Positions 7,775 to 15,986 of a DNA stretch of 64,000 nucleotides are shown here, one piece after another. The stretch covers positions 310,001-374,000 of the forward strand of contig MEOH01000026.1 of NCBI GenBank assembly GCA_001769535.1. The letters run 5' to 3'. The notes beneath the pieces were generated by a model, which did not search any database, was not told where the DNA came from, and was given only the letters and a program-made list of their open reading frames with translations. Position 1 is the stretch's first letter; every line of letters starts with the position of its first letter. This DNA comes from Bacteroidetes bacterium GWF2_38_335 (GTDB taxonomy: Bacteria; Bacteroidota; Bacteroidia; Bacteroidales; GWF2-38-335). The translations under genes and the position numbers were made by a program.

Positions 7775-8926
7775 ATGACAGAAAACAACCGCAACATCGT
7801 TCATCTCGACCTGGATTCGTTCTATGTTTCGGTGGAAAGACTACAGAATTCAAAGCTTATGGGCAAACCGGTGGTGATCGGCGGATTATCCGATCGCAGC
7901 GTGGTGGCAAGCTGCAGCTATGAGGCCAGAAAATTCGGAATCCATTCGGCCATGCCCATGAAAATGGCTTTGCGCCTGTGCAGCGATATCATTGTGATCA
8001 GGGGCGATATGGACCAGTATTCGAAATATTCGAACATGGTTACTGATATTATTAAGGAAAAATCACCCGTCTATGAAAAATCATCCATTGATGAGTTTTA
8101 TGTTGACATCACAGGGATGGATCGTTTTTTCGGAAATCTCAAATGGACCCGGGAGCTCAGACAGAAAATAATGATCGAAACGGGATTGCCGATCTCCTTT
8201 GGATTGTCTGTAAATAAAACCGTCTCAAAAATGGCCACCAATGAAGCCAAACCCAATGGTGAATTGCTGGTACCGGGCGAACATGTTCAGCCTTTTCTGA
8301 ACCCCCTTTCCATCAAAAAAATTCCCATGATAGGCGATAAAACATTCCAGTTGCTGCGCATGATGGGATTAACAACAATTCGCACCCTGACTGAGATTCC
8401 GCCCGAAATGCTGCAAAATGTTCTAGGCAAAAACGGCATCATCATCTGGAAAAAGGCCAACGGAATTGACAATACTCCGGTTAAGCCCGACTGGGAAAGA
8501 AAATCCATCAGCACCGAAAAAACTTTCGAAAAAGACACCATCGACATCAAAATGCTAAACGCAATATTAATATCCATGGTCGAAAAAACTGCTTTTCAAT
8601 TGCGAAAAAGTCAGAAGCTGACCTCCTGCGTGTCCGTAAAAATCAGATATTCAAACTTTGATACGCATACTGTGCAAAAAAACATCACATATACCAACTT
8701 TGACCATAATCTGATTATCACTGTCAAGGAACTTTTTGAAAAGCTGTACAACCGAAGAATGCTTATCCGTCTGATCGGCATACGCTTCAGCAACCTCGTC
8801 TATGGCGGCCAGCAGCTCAATATGTTCGAGGACAAACCTGAAATGGTCAATCTTTATATTGCCATGGACAAAATTAAAATGATGTATGGATCGAAGTATC
8901 TGAAAAGGGCTATTGCGATGATGTGA
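7775..8926 (+). CDS. dinB: DNA polymerase IV (Y-family translesion polymerase)
   Basis: The 383-residue protein is a full-length Y-family polymerase. The N-terminal palm motif HLDLDSFYVSVE carries metal ligands Asp12 and Asp14. The second motif SSIDEFYVDIT carries the Asp-Glu pair. CSYEARKFGIHSAMPM is the usual finger motif. Helix-hairpin-helix IPMIGDKTFQLLRMMGLTTI follows, then the little-finger domain. The enzyme copies past damaged bases with low fidelity. It lies upstream of the DnaE-like gene, as ImuB or DinB do in mutagenesis cassettes. It lacks an obvious C-terminal QLxLF clamp motif; QQLNMF near residue 350 is a possible one (weak). Confidence 0.95.
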   Translation: MTENNRNIVHLDLDSFYVSVERLQNSKLMGKPVVIGGLSDRSVVASCSYEARKFGIHSAMPMKMALRLCSDIIVIRGDMDQYSKYSNMVTDIIKEKSPVYEKSSIDEFYVDITGMDRFFGNLKWTRELRQKIMIETGLPISFGLSVNKTVSKMATNEAKPNGELLVPGEHVQPFLNPLSIKKIPMIGDKTFQLLRMMGLTTIRTLTEIPPEMLQNVLGKNGIIIWKKANGIDNTPVKPDWERKSISTEKTFEKDTIDIKMLNAILISMVEKTAFQLRKSQKLTSCVSVKIRYSNFDTHTVQKNITYTNFDHNLIITVKELFEKLYNRRMLIRLIGIRFSNLVYGGQQLNMFEDKPEMVNLYIAMDKIKMMYGSKYLKRAIAMM

Positions 8927-9207
8927 TTAGCTGATTAGCAAATTAGCTGATTAGTAGATGTGCAAATGAAATAAAAAAAAAATACATATGAATAGAAAAT
9001 TTCGAGTTAAACGTGTTGTTAGTCGCCTCCCCGGTGGAATTGGCAGTGGGCTGCCTATTAAGAAAAGAAAAACAAATATTAATTTACAAAGCACAGTTCA
9101 AAATTCAACATTCGGTGTTCCTTGTTCAGTATTCAATAAGACCAATGACGATCAAGGAACGCTCTTGCCTGCAACAAGCAAGGATTTTTGATTTAAGAAT
9201 TACTGAA
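8927..9207. other. Intergenic region with short repeats
   Basis: This 281-base gap holds no credible gene. Directly after dinB the word GATTAGCTGATTAGCAAATT and its variants repeat (8927-8960). At 9112-9126 stands the 15-base word TCGGTGTTCCTTGTT that is found again in an inverted repeat at 58328-58396. A frame open from 9013 into dnaE exists, but its first 65 codons look like translated repeat DNA and not like the PHP domain. Confidence 0.55.
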
Positions 9208-12156
9208 ATGCCTTTTATAAAAGCAATGTATCTAAACACTCACTCATATCACAGTCTGCGCTACGGGACTATCTCCATTGAGGATTTGGTGGAGGATGCC
9301 ATTAAATGCAACGTGAAAGCGCTGGCCCTGACCGACATTAACAATGTTACGGGTGTTTTTGATTTTGTAAAACTTTGCAGGAAAAAGAAAATAGAACCCA
9401 TTGCCGGTATTGATTTCAGGGATGGAAATAAGCACCTTTTTACCGGAATTGCCCGCAATAACGAAGGTTTCAGAGAACTTAACGAAATGCTCAGCAATTT
9501 CAACATTCACAACGAGCCTTATAATCCTGTGAATTTTAACCATTCTTTTGTGATTCATCCTTTCGGAAGTAAAACAATAAAAGAACTGAAAGACAATGAG
9601 TTCATCGGCGTCAGACCGGCCGACCTGAATCATATTATTACCTCTGATTATCGTAAAAACCTCGATAAACTTGTGGTTTCGCATCCGGTGACTTTTAAAA
9701 ACCCCGATGAATACGAGTTGCACAAAAACCTGCGTGCCATTGAAAACAACATTCTCCTCTCCCGCCTTACTCCGGCCATGAAAGCAGCTCCCGATGAAAT
9801 CATGCAGCCCATGGACATCCTCTATAAAATCTATTCATGGTATCCCGAAATCATCAAAAATACCGAGCGACTGGTATCTGACTGCAGTTTTCATTTCGAA
9901 TTCGGCACCAACAAAAACAAGAAAACCTTTACCGGCAGCACTTATGAGGATAAAATACTGCTTGAAAGTCTTACCATGGAAGGACTGAAATACAGATACG
10001 GGGAAAATGATGTGGCAAAAAAGAGGTTGATTAATGAATTGCACGTCATTGACAAACTTGGTTTCTCCTCATATTTTCTCATTGCATGGGATATCATCAG
10101 GTTTTCAATGTCGAAGGGTTTTTATCACGTGGGACGAGGAAGCGGCGCAAACAGCATAGCTGCTTATTGCTTGAAAATCACAGATGTTGATCCGATTGAC
10201 TTAAACCTTTACTTTGAGCGCTTCATTAATCCCAAAAGAAGCAGTCCGCCCGACTTCGACATCGATTATTCATGGAAGGACCGCGATCATGTGCAGACTT
10301 ACATTTTCAACAAATACGACAGTCGGCACACTGCCCTGCTGGGTACCAATCCGGTTTTTAAGGACAAAGGAATTGTTCGCGAACTGGGCAAGGTTTACGG
10401 TCTGCCAAAAGAGGAAATGGACGCTTTCATTGACAATCCGCGCGATGACATGAACAACAATGAAATTATTCAGAAGATCCTGTCATTCAGTGAAAAGATG
10501 TACGGAATGCCCAACATACGCAGCATACATGCGGGTGGCATTCTGATTTCTGAAAAACCCATCACTTATTACACAGCCCTCGACATGCCGCCCAAGGGCT
10601 ATCCCACCACGCAATGGGATATGTATGTGGCCGAGGATATTGGTTTTGAGAAGTTTGATATTCTTAGTCAGCGCGGCATAGGCCACATCAGCGAATGTGT
10701 TGAGATTGTCAGCGAAAACAAAGGTGTTTCGGTGGATGTTCATCAGGTGGAACAATTCAAGAAAGACCCTGACATCAAAAAACTCATCGAAAACGGCGAA
10801 ACCATTGGCTGCTTTTATGTGGAGAGTCCTGCCATGCGCGGACTATTGAAGAAACTCCGTTGCAACAACTACCTCACATTGGTTGCTGCAAGCTCGATAA
10901 TTCGTCCGGGTGTTTCCAGCTCGGGCATGATGCGCGAGTACATCCTGAGATTTCACAACCCCAAAGGATTCAAATACCTGCACCCCATTATGGAAGAGCA
11001 GCTGGGCGAGACATTCGGAGTGATGGTCTATCAGGAAGATGTGTTGAAGATATGCCATCATTTTGCCGGACTTGATCTGGCCGATGCCGATGTGTTGCGC
11101 AGGATTATGAGCGGCAAGCCCAGGTTTAAAGCCGAGTTCAGCGAGATAACCGACAAGTTTTTCAACAACTGCAAGGAGCGCGGCTATCCCGATGAACTTA
11201 CCAACGAAGTATGGCGGCAGATCAGCTCCTTTGCCGGATATTCATTCTCAAAGGCCCACTCCGCCTCGTATGCAGTGGAAAGTTATCAGAGCTTGTACCT
11301 CAAGGCACATTATCCCTTGGAATTCATGACTGCAGTAATCAATAATTTCGGAGGATTTTATACCGCCCGCACCTATTTCAACGAAGCAAAAAGATGGGGA
11401 GCTACCGTTCATTTGCCCTGTATAAACCGCAGCAATTTTAAAACCTGCATCAAAGAAAAAACCATTTTTATCGGGTTTATCCATGTGGCAAATCTCGAAG
11501 GCAATATGGTAAACGGTTTTTTGACAGAAAGATCGACGAACGGGGAATTTTCTGATTTAAGTGATTTTGTTCGCAGAACGGCCTGTGGCATCGAACAGCT
11601 AATAATACTCATACGTTCAGGAGCATTTGCCTTTACCGGAAAGACAAAAGCAGCACTTTTATGGGAAGCACACTTTTTGCACAAAAAAGAAACCAAAATA
11701 ACAGGTTCTACCCTGTTTAATGTCAACGCAAAATCATATAAAATGCCTGAACTTTTGCAGCATAAAATTGAGGATGCCTATGACGAAATTGAACTCATTG
11801 GATTTCCTGTTTCATTGTCATTTTTTGATCTTTTAAAAACGGAATACCGATCAAAAATCAGGGCACACGATCTGAGAAATTTCACAGGAAAAACCATCAG
11901 AATACTTGGATTACTAGTCACAACCAAATATGTACGAACCAAAAAGAAAGAAATTATGCAATTCGGAACATTCTTAGACATTGAGGGAGAGTTCTTTGAC
12001 ACCGTGAACTTTCCCGATTCACTGAAAAACTACCCGTACAGGGGAACCGGTGTTTATCTGATTCTTGGAAAGGTGGTGCAGGAATTCGGGCATCCGGGAA
12101 TTGAGGTTGAAAAGATGGCTAAGCTGCCTATTTTGGGGGATCCGAGGAGTGAATAA
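9208..12156 (+). CDS. dnaE: Short DnaE-type DNA polymerase III alpha subunit
   Basis: The protein is about 982 residues, clearly shorter than the replicative alpha subunit (around 1160). Order of domains: PHP domain (LNTHSYHSLRYGTISIEDL), palm with GRGSGANSIAAYCL and PDFDIDY (Asp351 and Asp353 expected to be catalytic), fingers with HAGGILIS, helix-hairpin-helix region with FAGYSFSKAHSASYA, then an OB fold (KTIRILGLLVTTKYVRTKKK). There is no tau-binding C-terminal domain. Size and position after dinB indicate the error-prone, non-replicative type, comparable with DnaE2. The ATG at 9208 starts just before the PHP domain; ATG 9226 is also possible. Some PHP metal ligands may be missing. Confidence 0.9.
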   Translation: MPFIKAMYLNTHSYHSLRYGTISIEDLVEDAIKCNVKALALTDINNVTGVFDFVKLCRKKKIEPIAGIDFRDGNKHLFTGIARNNEGFRELNEMLSNFNIHNEPYNPVNFNHSFVIHPFGSKTIKELKDNEFIGVRPADLNHIITSDYRKNLDKLVVSHPVTFKNPDEYELHKNLRAIENNILLSRLTPAMKAAPDEIMQPMDILYKIYSWYPEIIKNTERLVSDCSFHFEFGTNKNKKTFTGSTYEDKILLESLTMEGLKYRYGENDVAKKRLINELHVIDKLGFSSYFLIAWDIIRFSMSKGFYHVGRGSGANSIAAYCLKITDVDPIDLNLYFERFINPKRSSPPDFDIDYSWKDRDHVQTYIFNKYDSRHTALLGTNPVFKDKGIVRELGKVYGLPKEEMDAFIDNPRDDMNNNEIIQKILSFSEKMYGMPNIRSIHAGGILISEKPITYYTALDMPPKGYPTTQWDMYVAEDIGFEKFDILSQRGIGHISECVEIVSENKGVSVDVHQVEQFKKDPDIKKLIENGETIGCFYVESPAMRGLLKKLRCNNYLTLVAASSIIRPGVSSSGMMREYILRFHNPKGFKYLHPIMEEQLGETFGVMVYQEDVLKICHHFAGLDLADADVLRRIMSGKPRFKAEFSEITDKFFNNCKERGYPDELTNEVWRQISSFAGYSFSKAHSASYAVESYQSLYLKAHYPLEFMTAVINNFGGFYTARTYFNEAKRWGATVHLPCINRSNFKTCIKEKTIFIGFIHVANLEGNMVNGFLTERSTNGEFSDLSDFVRRTACGIEQLIILIRSGAFAFTGKTKAALLWEAHFLHKKETKITGSTLFNVNAKSYKMPELLQHKIEDAYDEIELIGFPVSLSFFDLLKTEYRSKIRAHDLRNFTGKTIRILGLLVTTKYVRTKKKEIMQFGTFLDIEGEFFDTVNFPDSLKNYPYRGTGVYLILGKVVQEFGHPGIEVEKMAKLPILGDPRSE

Positions 12157-12177
12157 GATACACCAATTGTTTGTTGA

Positions 12178-12306
12178 AACCGTCATTGCGAGAAGCGTAA
12201 AAGAGCACAATGGTTTACAAATAAGCTTATGCGACGAAGCAAACTCCTAATTGAGCCCGAGGACATTATAAGGAGATTGCTTCGTCGTTCCTCCTCGCAA
12301 TGACGG
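12178..12306. repeat. Long imperfect inverted repeat
   Basis: The outer arms CCGTCATTGCGAG (12180-12192) and CTCGCAATGACGG (12294-12306) pair perfectly. Inner arms CGACGAAGCAAACTCC (12232-12247) and GGAGATTGCTTCGTCG (12272-12287) pair with one mismatch. The block between dnaE and the radical SAM gene therefore folds into a long stem. A shortened relative of the right arm is at 60817-60844. It is one of several dispersed intergenic repeats and would disturb a simple operon here. Confidence 0.75.
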
Positions 12307-12338
12307 CCTAAAAAGAAGTTTTATTGATAAAAAATAAT

Positions 12339-13634
12339 ATGAACGAAATTGTACTGGACAAACTAAACATTCTCGCCGACAGCGCCAAATACGATGTGTC
12401 GTGTGCTTCGAGCGGGATAACTAAAAAGAATAATGGCAAAGGACTTGGGAATACAGTCAACGGCGGCATCTGCCACAGTTACACCGAAGACGGGCGTTGC
12501 ATTTCCCTACTCAAACTGCTCATGACCAATCACTGCATCTATGATTGTGCCTACTGCATCAACAGAAAGAGCAATGATATTAAGCGAACGACCATGGCAG
12601 TGCAGGAAGTGGTTGACCTGACTATAAATTTCTATAGAAGGAATTATATCGAAGGACTCTTCCTGAGTTCAGGAGTAATCAAGAACCCCGATTACACCAT
12701 GGAGCGTTTGGCGCTTATAGCGAAAAAACTCAGAACGGAAGAGAAGTTTTTCGGATACATTCACCTGAAAGCCATACCCGGAGCCAGCGAGTCAATCATC
12801 AGACTTGCAGGTTTATATGCCGACCGACTTAGTGTAAACATTGAAATACCCTCGGAGCAAAATCTGAAGATATTGGCACCCGATAAAAACTACAAAGATG
12901 TTTACACACCCATGACCATGATAAGAAACGGTATATTGCAGTGTAAGGAAGATTCGGCAAAGTACCGGAAAACCCCGAAATTCTCTCCAGCCGGCCAAAG
13001 CACTCAGTTGATCATTGGCGCCACTCCCGATTCGGATAAGCAAATCATGTATCTGGCCTCGGGATTATACAAAACCCAGAATTTAAAACGAGTTTATTAC
13101 TCAGGCTTTTTACCGGTAAACCAATATGATTCCCGGCTGCCTGTTCTTTCTGCCCCACCCTTAAAACGAGAAAACAGATTGTATCAAACAGACTGGCTTT
13201 TAAGATTTTATTCGTTCTCAATTGAAGAAATACTTAATGACGATCATCCCAATCTTGATTTGGAAATTGATCCCAAATTAAGCTATGCTTTGAGAAACCC
13301 GCAGCACTTTCCTGTTGACATTAACCGGGCCGATTATGAAATGATTCTGAGGATACCCGGAGTCGGTGTAAAATCAGCCATGATGATCATCAACGCCAGA
13401 AAACACGGGCGTCTTGGAATGCACCACCTGAAAAAAATCGGAGTGGTTCTCAAGCGTGCCAAGTATTTTATTACAACCAATGAGCTGGGTGCCGCGCAGA
13501 CTTTCTATCCAGAGATCATCAGAAGAAAGATCCTGACCGACCTCAATCCCAACAGAATCAAGGACGCCGATCAGTTGAAGTTGTTTAATGATGGGCTTCC
13601 CAATCAAATTAGCAACTTACAATCTGTTAAATAA
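12339..13634 (+). CDS. Radical SAM DNA modification/repair protein (TIGR03916 type)
   Basis: The protein is 431 residues. A radical SAM cluster motif CX3CX2C is seen as Cys66-IYD-Cys70-AY-Cys73 in NHCIYDCAYC, followed by a TIM-barrel with FLSSGVIKNPDYTMERL and GYIHLKAIPGAS. The C-terminal region has a helix-hairpin-helix (RIPGVGVKSAMMIINARKHG), which indicates DNA binding. Proteins of this type occur beside TIGR03915 proteins, or uracil-DNA-glycosylase-like fusions of them, and have been proposed to act in DNA repair; the reaction is unknown. The ATG at 12339 is chosen over an upstream TTG at 12324. It follows dnaE after a repeat-filled gap. Confidence 0.88.
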   Translation: MNEIVLDKLNILADSAKYDVSCASSGITKKNNGKGLGNTVNGGICHSYTEDGRCISLLKLLMTNHCIYDCAYCINRKSNDIKRTTMAVQEVVDLTINFYRRNYIEGLFLSSGVIKNPDYTMERLALIAKKLRTEEKFFGYIHLKAIPGASESIIRLAGLYADRLSVNIEIPSEQNLKILAPDKNYKDVYTPMTMIRNGILQCKEDSAKYRKTPKFSPAGQSTQLIIGATPDSDKQIMYLASGLYKTQNLKRVYYSGFLPVNQYDSRLPVLSAPPLKRENRLYQTDWLLRFYSFSIEEILNDDHPNLDLEIDPKLSYALRNPQHFPVDINRADYEMILRIPGVGVKSAMMIINARKHGRLGMHHLKKIGVVLKRAKYFITTNELGAAQTFYPEIIRRKILTDLNPNRIKDADQLKLFNDGLPNQISNLQSVK

Positions 13635-13646
13635 ACATCCCTTTCA

Positions 13647-13696
13647 AAGTTGCAAATGTTCCAAGTTGCAAATGTTCCAAGTTGCAAACTTGGAAC
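13647..13696. repeat. Tandem 16-base repeat ending in a hairpin
   Basis: The unit AAGTTGCAAATGTTCC stands at 13647-13662 and 13663-13678, and a third partial copy continues into the hairpin GTTCCAAGTT-GCA-AACTTGGAAC (13674-13696, perfect 10-bp stem, 3-base loop). The same hairpin plus the following CAGCAA is found again at 17367-17389 between hypD and hypE. It lies between two genes of the repair cassette. Confidence 0.8.
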
Positions 13697-13747
13697 AGCA
13701 ACAAATAAACAAAAAGAACCCTTCGAACAAAAAGAACAAAAAAAACC

Positions 13748-14509
13748 ATGACCATCTACACCTACGACGGAACCTACCACGGACTGCTAACCGTAATTTT
13801 AGAAAGCTACGAGCGAAAGCTTTTGCCCGACAGGATTGAGAAAACAGGAGCATTTCAGGGAGCATTGTTCGGCACCTGCATTCACATTGTTACGCAGGAA
13901 GAAAAAGCGCTGAGAGTTTGGAAAGCTATTGATAAAAAACTGTCAGTCAATGCAAAACACATTCCGTACAGAGCATTTTTATCGGAGATGGAAGGAATCG
14001 AAATGAAAATCTTCAATTACGTAAAGCTGGTCATTGATTCAAAGGAATCCATAGAAACCGATTTGCGGGATGACCGCGTCATTGAAATGGTGAAAATTGT
14101 GCAGAAAGTTTCCAAGGAAGCCATGCGTATGATGCAGTTTGTGAGGTTTCAGAAAACAAAGGACAACATCTATTTTGCTCCGGTCGAACCCGATCACGAT
14201 GTTCTGGAGCTTGTGATTGACCATTTCAGGGATCGCTTTTCAGACCAATCCTGGCTCATTTACGACATGAAACGGGATTTCGGCATATATTATGACACCG
14301 CAGAAGTACAACTCGTTAAAATCAACGAAAACAAGGCAAGCCGCAAAACCGGCAAAATTGATCCCGATGTTCTTGAAGAAGGCGAAGAAATATATCAGAA
14401 GCTTTGGAAATCCTACTACAAATCAACCACCACCCTTCAGCGCAAAAATCTGAAACGGCATTTGCAGTATTTACCGAGGCGATATTGGAAGTATTTGACG
14501 GAAAAGTAG
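13748..14509 (+). CDS. TIGR03915 family DNA metabolism protein
   Basis: The protein has 253 residues. The N-terminus MTIYTYDGTYHGLLTVILESY and the C-terminal end LKRHLQYLPRRYWKYLTEK are the landmarks of the family linked to radical SAM repair proteins. Its central part holds FAPVEPDHDVLELVIDHFRDRFSDQSWLIYDMKRDFGIYYD. In many proteobacteria this domain is fused to a uracil-DNA-glycosylase-like domain; here it is separate. Function is unknown, but it nearly always accompanies the radical SAM partner, so the two likely work together on DNA. It is the last gene of the cassette; the ATG follows a run of A after a 113-base repeat-containing gap. Confidence 0.85.
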   Translation: MTIYTYDGTYHGLLTVILESYERKLLPDRIEKTGAFQGALFGTCIHIVTQEEKALRVWKAIDKKLSVNAKHIPYRAFLSEMEGIEMKIFNYVKLVIDSKESIETDLRDDRVIEMVKIVQKVSKEAMRMMQFVRFQKTKDNIYFAPVEPDHDVLELVIDHFRDRFSDQSWLIYDMKRDFGIYYDTAEVQLVKINENKASRKTGKIDPDVLEEGEEIYQKLWKSYYKSTTTLQRKNLKRHLQYLPRRYWKYLTEK

Positions 14510-14517
14510 GACATAGT

Positions 14518-14605
14518 TCTAGGTTCTAGGTTCCTTGTTTCGGGTTCTGGTTTTAAAGTTTTCTTCTTTAATGATACCCGAAACGCCAAACCCGAAACCC
14601 AAAAC
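14518..14605. repeat. Imperfect inverted repeat after the repair cassette
   Basis: The words TTCTAGGTTCTAGGTTCC and TTTCGGGTTCTGGTTTTAAAG are answered 20-40 bases later by CGAAACGCCAAACCCGAAACC and CAAAACCACAAA, giving an imperfect hairpin with a long loop. It may act as a terminator for the genes upstream, but the stem is interrupted and no clean T run follows. Confidence 0.4.
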
Positions 14606-14640
14606 CACAAACTTTTCATGGTTTTTTTAATCAAATCAAT

Positions 14641-14648
14641 TATATTTG
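14641..14648 (+). promoter_or_regulatory. Candidate -7 promoter element
   Basis: TATATTTG matches the Bacteroidetes TAnnTTTG element exactly and lies 58 bases before the TerB-like gene. A clear TTTG at -33 is lacking, so support is moderate. Confidence 0.4.
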
Positions 14649-14706
14649 AACCTTTAACATTAAAACTTGTTAGATAATTACAGAGTATAACTAAAAACAT
14701 AAAATT

Positions 14707-15144
14707 ATGAGTCCGCTAGATTATTTCGACCATCATTCAAAAAAACAAAATAAAGAACATTTTACCCATTTGATTGAGGTGGCCTTCGCCGACAATGTAA
14801 TTGACGACAAGGAAAAAGAAATGCTTCACCGCTTTGGACGCCGACTGGGCTTGACCGATGTGGAGATTGACCAACTCTGCGAGGACCACACCAAAGTCTC
14901 TTTCCATCCTGTTTTCGAACTATCTGCCCGCTTTGAACAAATGTACGACATCGTTAAAGTTGTTTTAGCCGATGGCAGAATTGAAGAAACAGAACGTGAA
15001 ATGGTTAAAAAGCTTGGCGTTAAATTGGGATTTGAAGATACTGAAATGCCCGGTTTGATGAGCTTACTCATTGAAGGCCTTGAAAATGGCGAGGATGAAG
15101 ATGACCTGTTTGTGAAGTATAAGAAGGTTAAGTTTAAGAAATAA
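14707..15144 (+). CDS. TerB-like protein
   Basis: The 145-residue acidic helical protein carries two repeats of the TerB pattern: EVAFADNVIDDKEKEMLHRFGRRLGL near residue 25 and KVVLADGRIEETEREMVKKLGVKLGF near residue 85. The acidic turns DNVIDDKE and DGRIEETE probably bind metal, as in TerB/DjlA-type domains. TerB domains occur in stress and membrane-surveillance systems; a tellurite-resistance role cannot be claimed from a lone gene. It has a candidate promoter 58 bases upstream and is convergent with the following minus-strand genes. Its closeness to the repair cassette may be chance. Confidence 0.75.
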   Translation: MSPLDYFDHHSKKQNKEHFTHLIEVAFADNVIDDKEKEMLHRFGRRLGLTDVEIDQLCEDHTKVSFHPVFELSARFEQMYDIVKVVLADGRIEETEREMVKKLGVKLGFEDTEMPGLMSLLIEGLENGEDEDDLFVKYKKVKFKK

Positions 15145-15156
15145 ACTCAATCATAG

Positions 15157-15323
15157 TTACTTAACACTGTTTAATATGATTTGTCTGAGTTGTTCCTTAA
15201 GTGCTTTTTCTGAAACAAGTTCAACTTTTATCTTTAGCTGATTTTCAGGAAATTCTTGAAAATCAAAAAATTTCCATCATAGAAGTTTAGTGTTGAATCC
15301 AAAATATCAAGGTCAGAAAACAT
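15157..15323 (-). pseudogene. Small frameshifted gene
   Basis: An ATG at 15323 overlaps the end of the upstream gene in another frame and reads MFSDLDILDSTLNFYDG; after a one-base shift in a run of A6T3 (15265-15273 on the plus strand) the other frame continues FFDFQEFPENQLKIKVE and then LVSEKALKEQLRQIILNSVK up to a stop at 15157. Both halves have the composition of coding sequence, and the stretch is 167 bases, two more than a multiple of three. A product of about 55 residues is thus broken once, or a sequencing error is present. I do not recognise it. Confidence 0.4.
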
Positions 15324-15846
15324 AACCAAAGGAAATATCTCCAATAATACCTGTATTTTTTGATTTATTTATTACTGTAACACCTACCCCACATTCAATA
15401 TTGAATATGAACTTTTTAAATAATGACCGTTGAAGTCCAATCAATGGTCCTATTTGATAATAATTTTCACTAATTAAATAATAATAACCATTTGAATACC
15501 TTATAGCACCATATGTTCCAGAAAAATTTTCTGTTTTTTTTCCTCTTTTTTGTCTTGTCAATAAATCAGTATATTCTCTGAGTTCAAGGGATATATACTG
15601 GTTAAATATTAAACTCAATTTGTTTTTATGTAATCTATCATTATAGTAAAAAGACATACCTAGTGATGCTTTAAAAACTGCAGTAAAATCCGGGCTTAAC
15701 TTTTGTTCAGTGCAAAAACCCGGAGAAATCAAATGTAACTGGTATGTTGATTTCTGTTTAACAGATTTATTCTCACTTTGGGAATAAGTCTCCTGAGAAA
15801 ATTCCAATAAAATAAAAAATAAAAAAACACAGATTTTAAATCTCAT
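15313..15846 (-). CDS. Predicted secreted beta-barrel protein, unknown
   Basis: The 177-residue protein starts with a signal peptide (MRFKICVFLFFILLEFSQETYSQ). The mature part alternates hydrophobic and polar residues in strand-like blocks (FTAVFKASLGMSFYYND, LSLIFNQYISLELRE, FIFNIECGVGVTVINK) and ends in IIGDISFGYVF, with the aromatic last residue typical of outer-membrane barrels. I do not recognise a family. It may form a transcript with the small broken gene behind it, whose ATG lies inside its last codons. A promoter-like element is found 38 bases upstream. Confidence 0.65.
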   Translation of the reverse strand: MRFKICVFLFFILLEFSQETYSQSENKSVKQKSTYQLHLISPGFCTEQKLSPDFTAVFKASLGMSFYYNDRLHKNKLSLIFNQYISLELREYTDLLTRQKRGKKTENFSGTYGAIRYSNGYYYLISENYYQIGPLIGLQRSLFKKFIFNIECGVGVTVINKSKNTGIIGDISFGYVF

Positions 15847-15883
15847 TTATTCTTACATAAACATCTTTTCTACTATATTAAAA

Positions 15884-15915
15884 CAAAACTATAATAATAT
15901 CTTTAATAATGCAAC
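15884..15915 (-). promoter_or_regulatory. Candidate promoter of the 15313-15846 gene
   Basis: On the minus strand TAGTTTTG (plus 15884-15891) matches TAnnTTTG; 20 bases further upstream is GTTG (plus 15912-15915) in place of TTTG. The leader would be about 30 bases. Confidence 0.4.
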
Positions 15916-15929
15916 CATGATTCATTAAA

Positions 15930-15960
15930 TTTCCAAACTCACATATTTTCCCTAAATTTG
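15930..15960 (+). promoter_or_regulatory. Candidate promoter of hypCDE
   Basis: TAAATTTG at 15953-15960 matches TAnnTTTG perfectly. TTTC at 15930-15933 stands at the -33 place with a 19-base spacer. Transcription would start some 20 bases before the hypC ATG. It is back to back with the minus-strand promoter at 15884-15915. Confidence 0.5.
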
Positions 15961-15986
15961 CAAAAACAAAACAAAAACAAAACGAT

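Noticed and set aside
9013-9207. N-terminal extension of the DnaE-like protein by 65 codons
   Set aside because: The extension translates repeat-rich DNA and has no resemblance to a PHP domain start; the ATG at 9208 lies at the family's usual place.
12178-12306. A tRNA-like or small RNA gene in the gap before the radical SAM gene
   Set aside because: The fold is a simple long hairpin without tRNA features, and a relative at 60.8 kb shows that it is a dispersed repeat.
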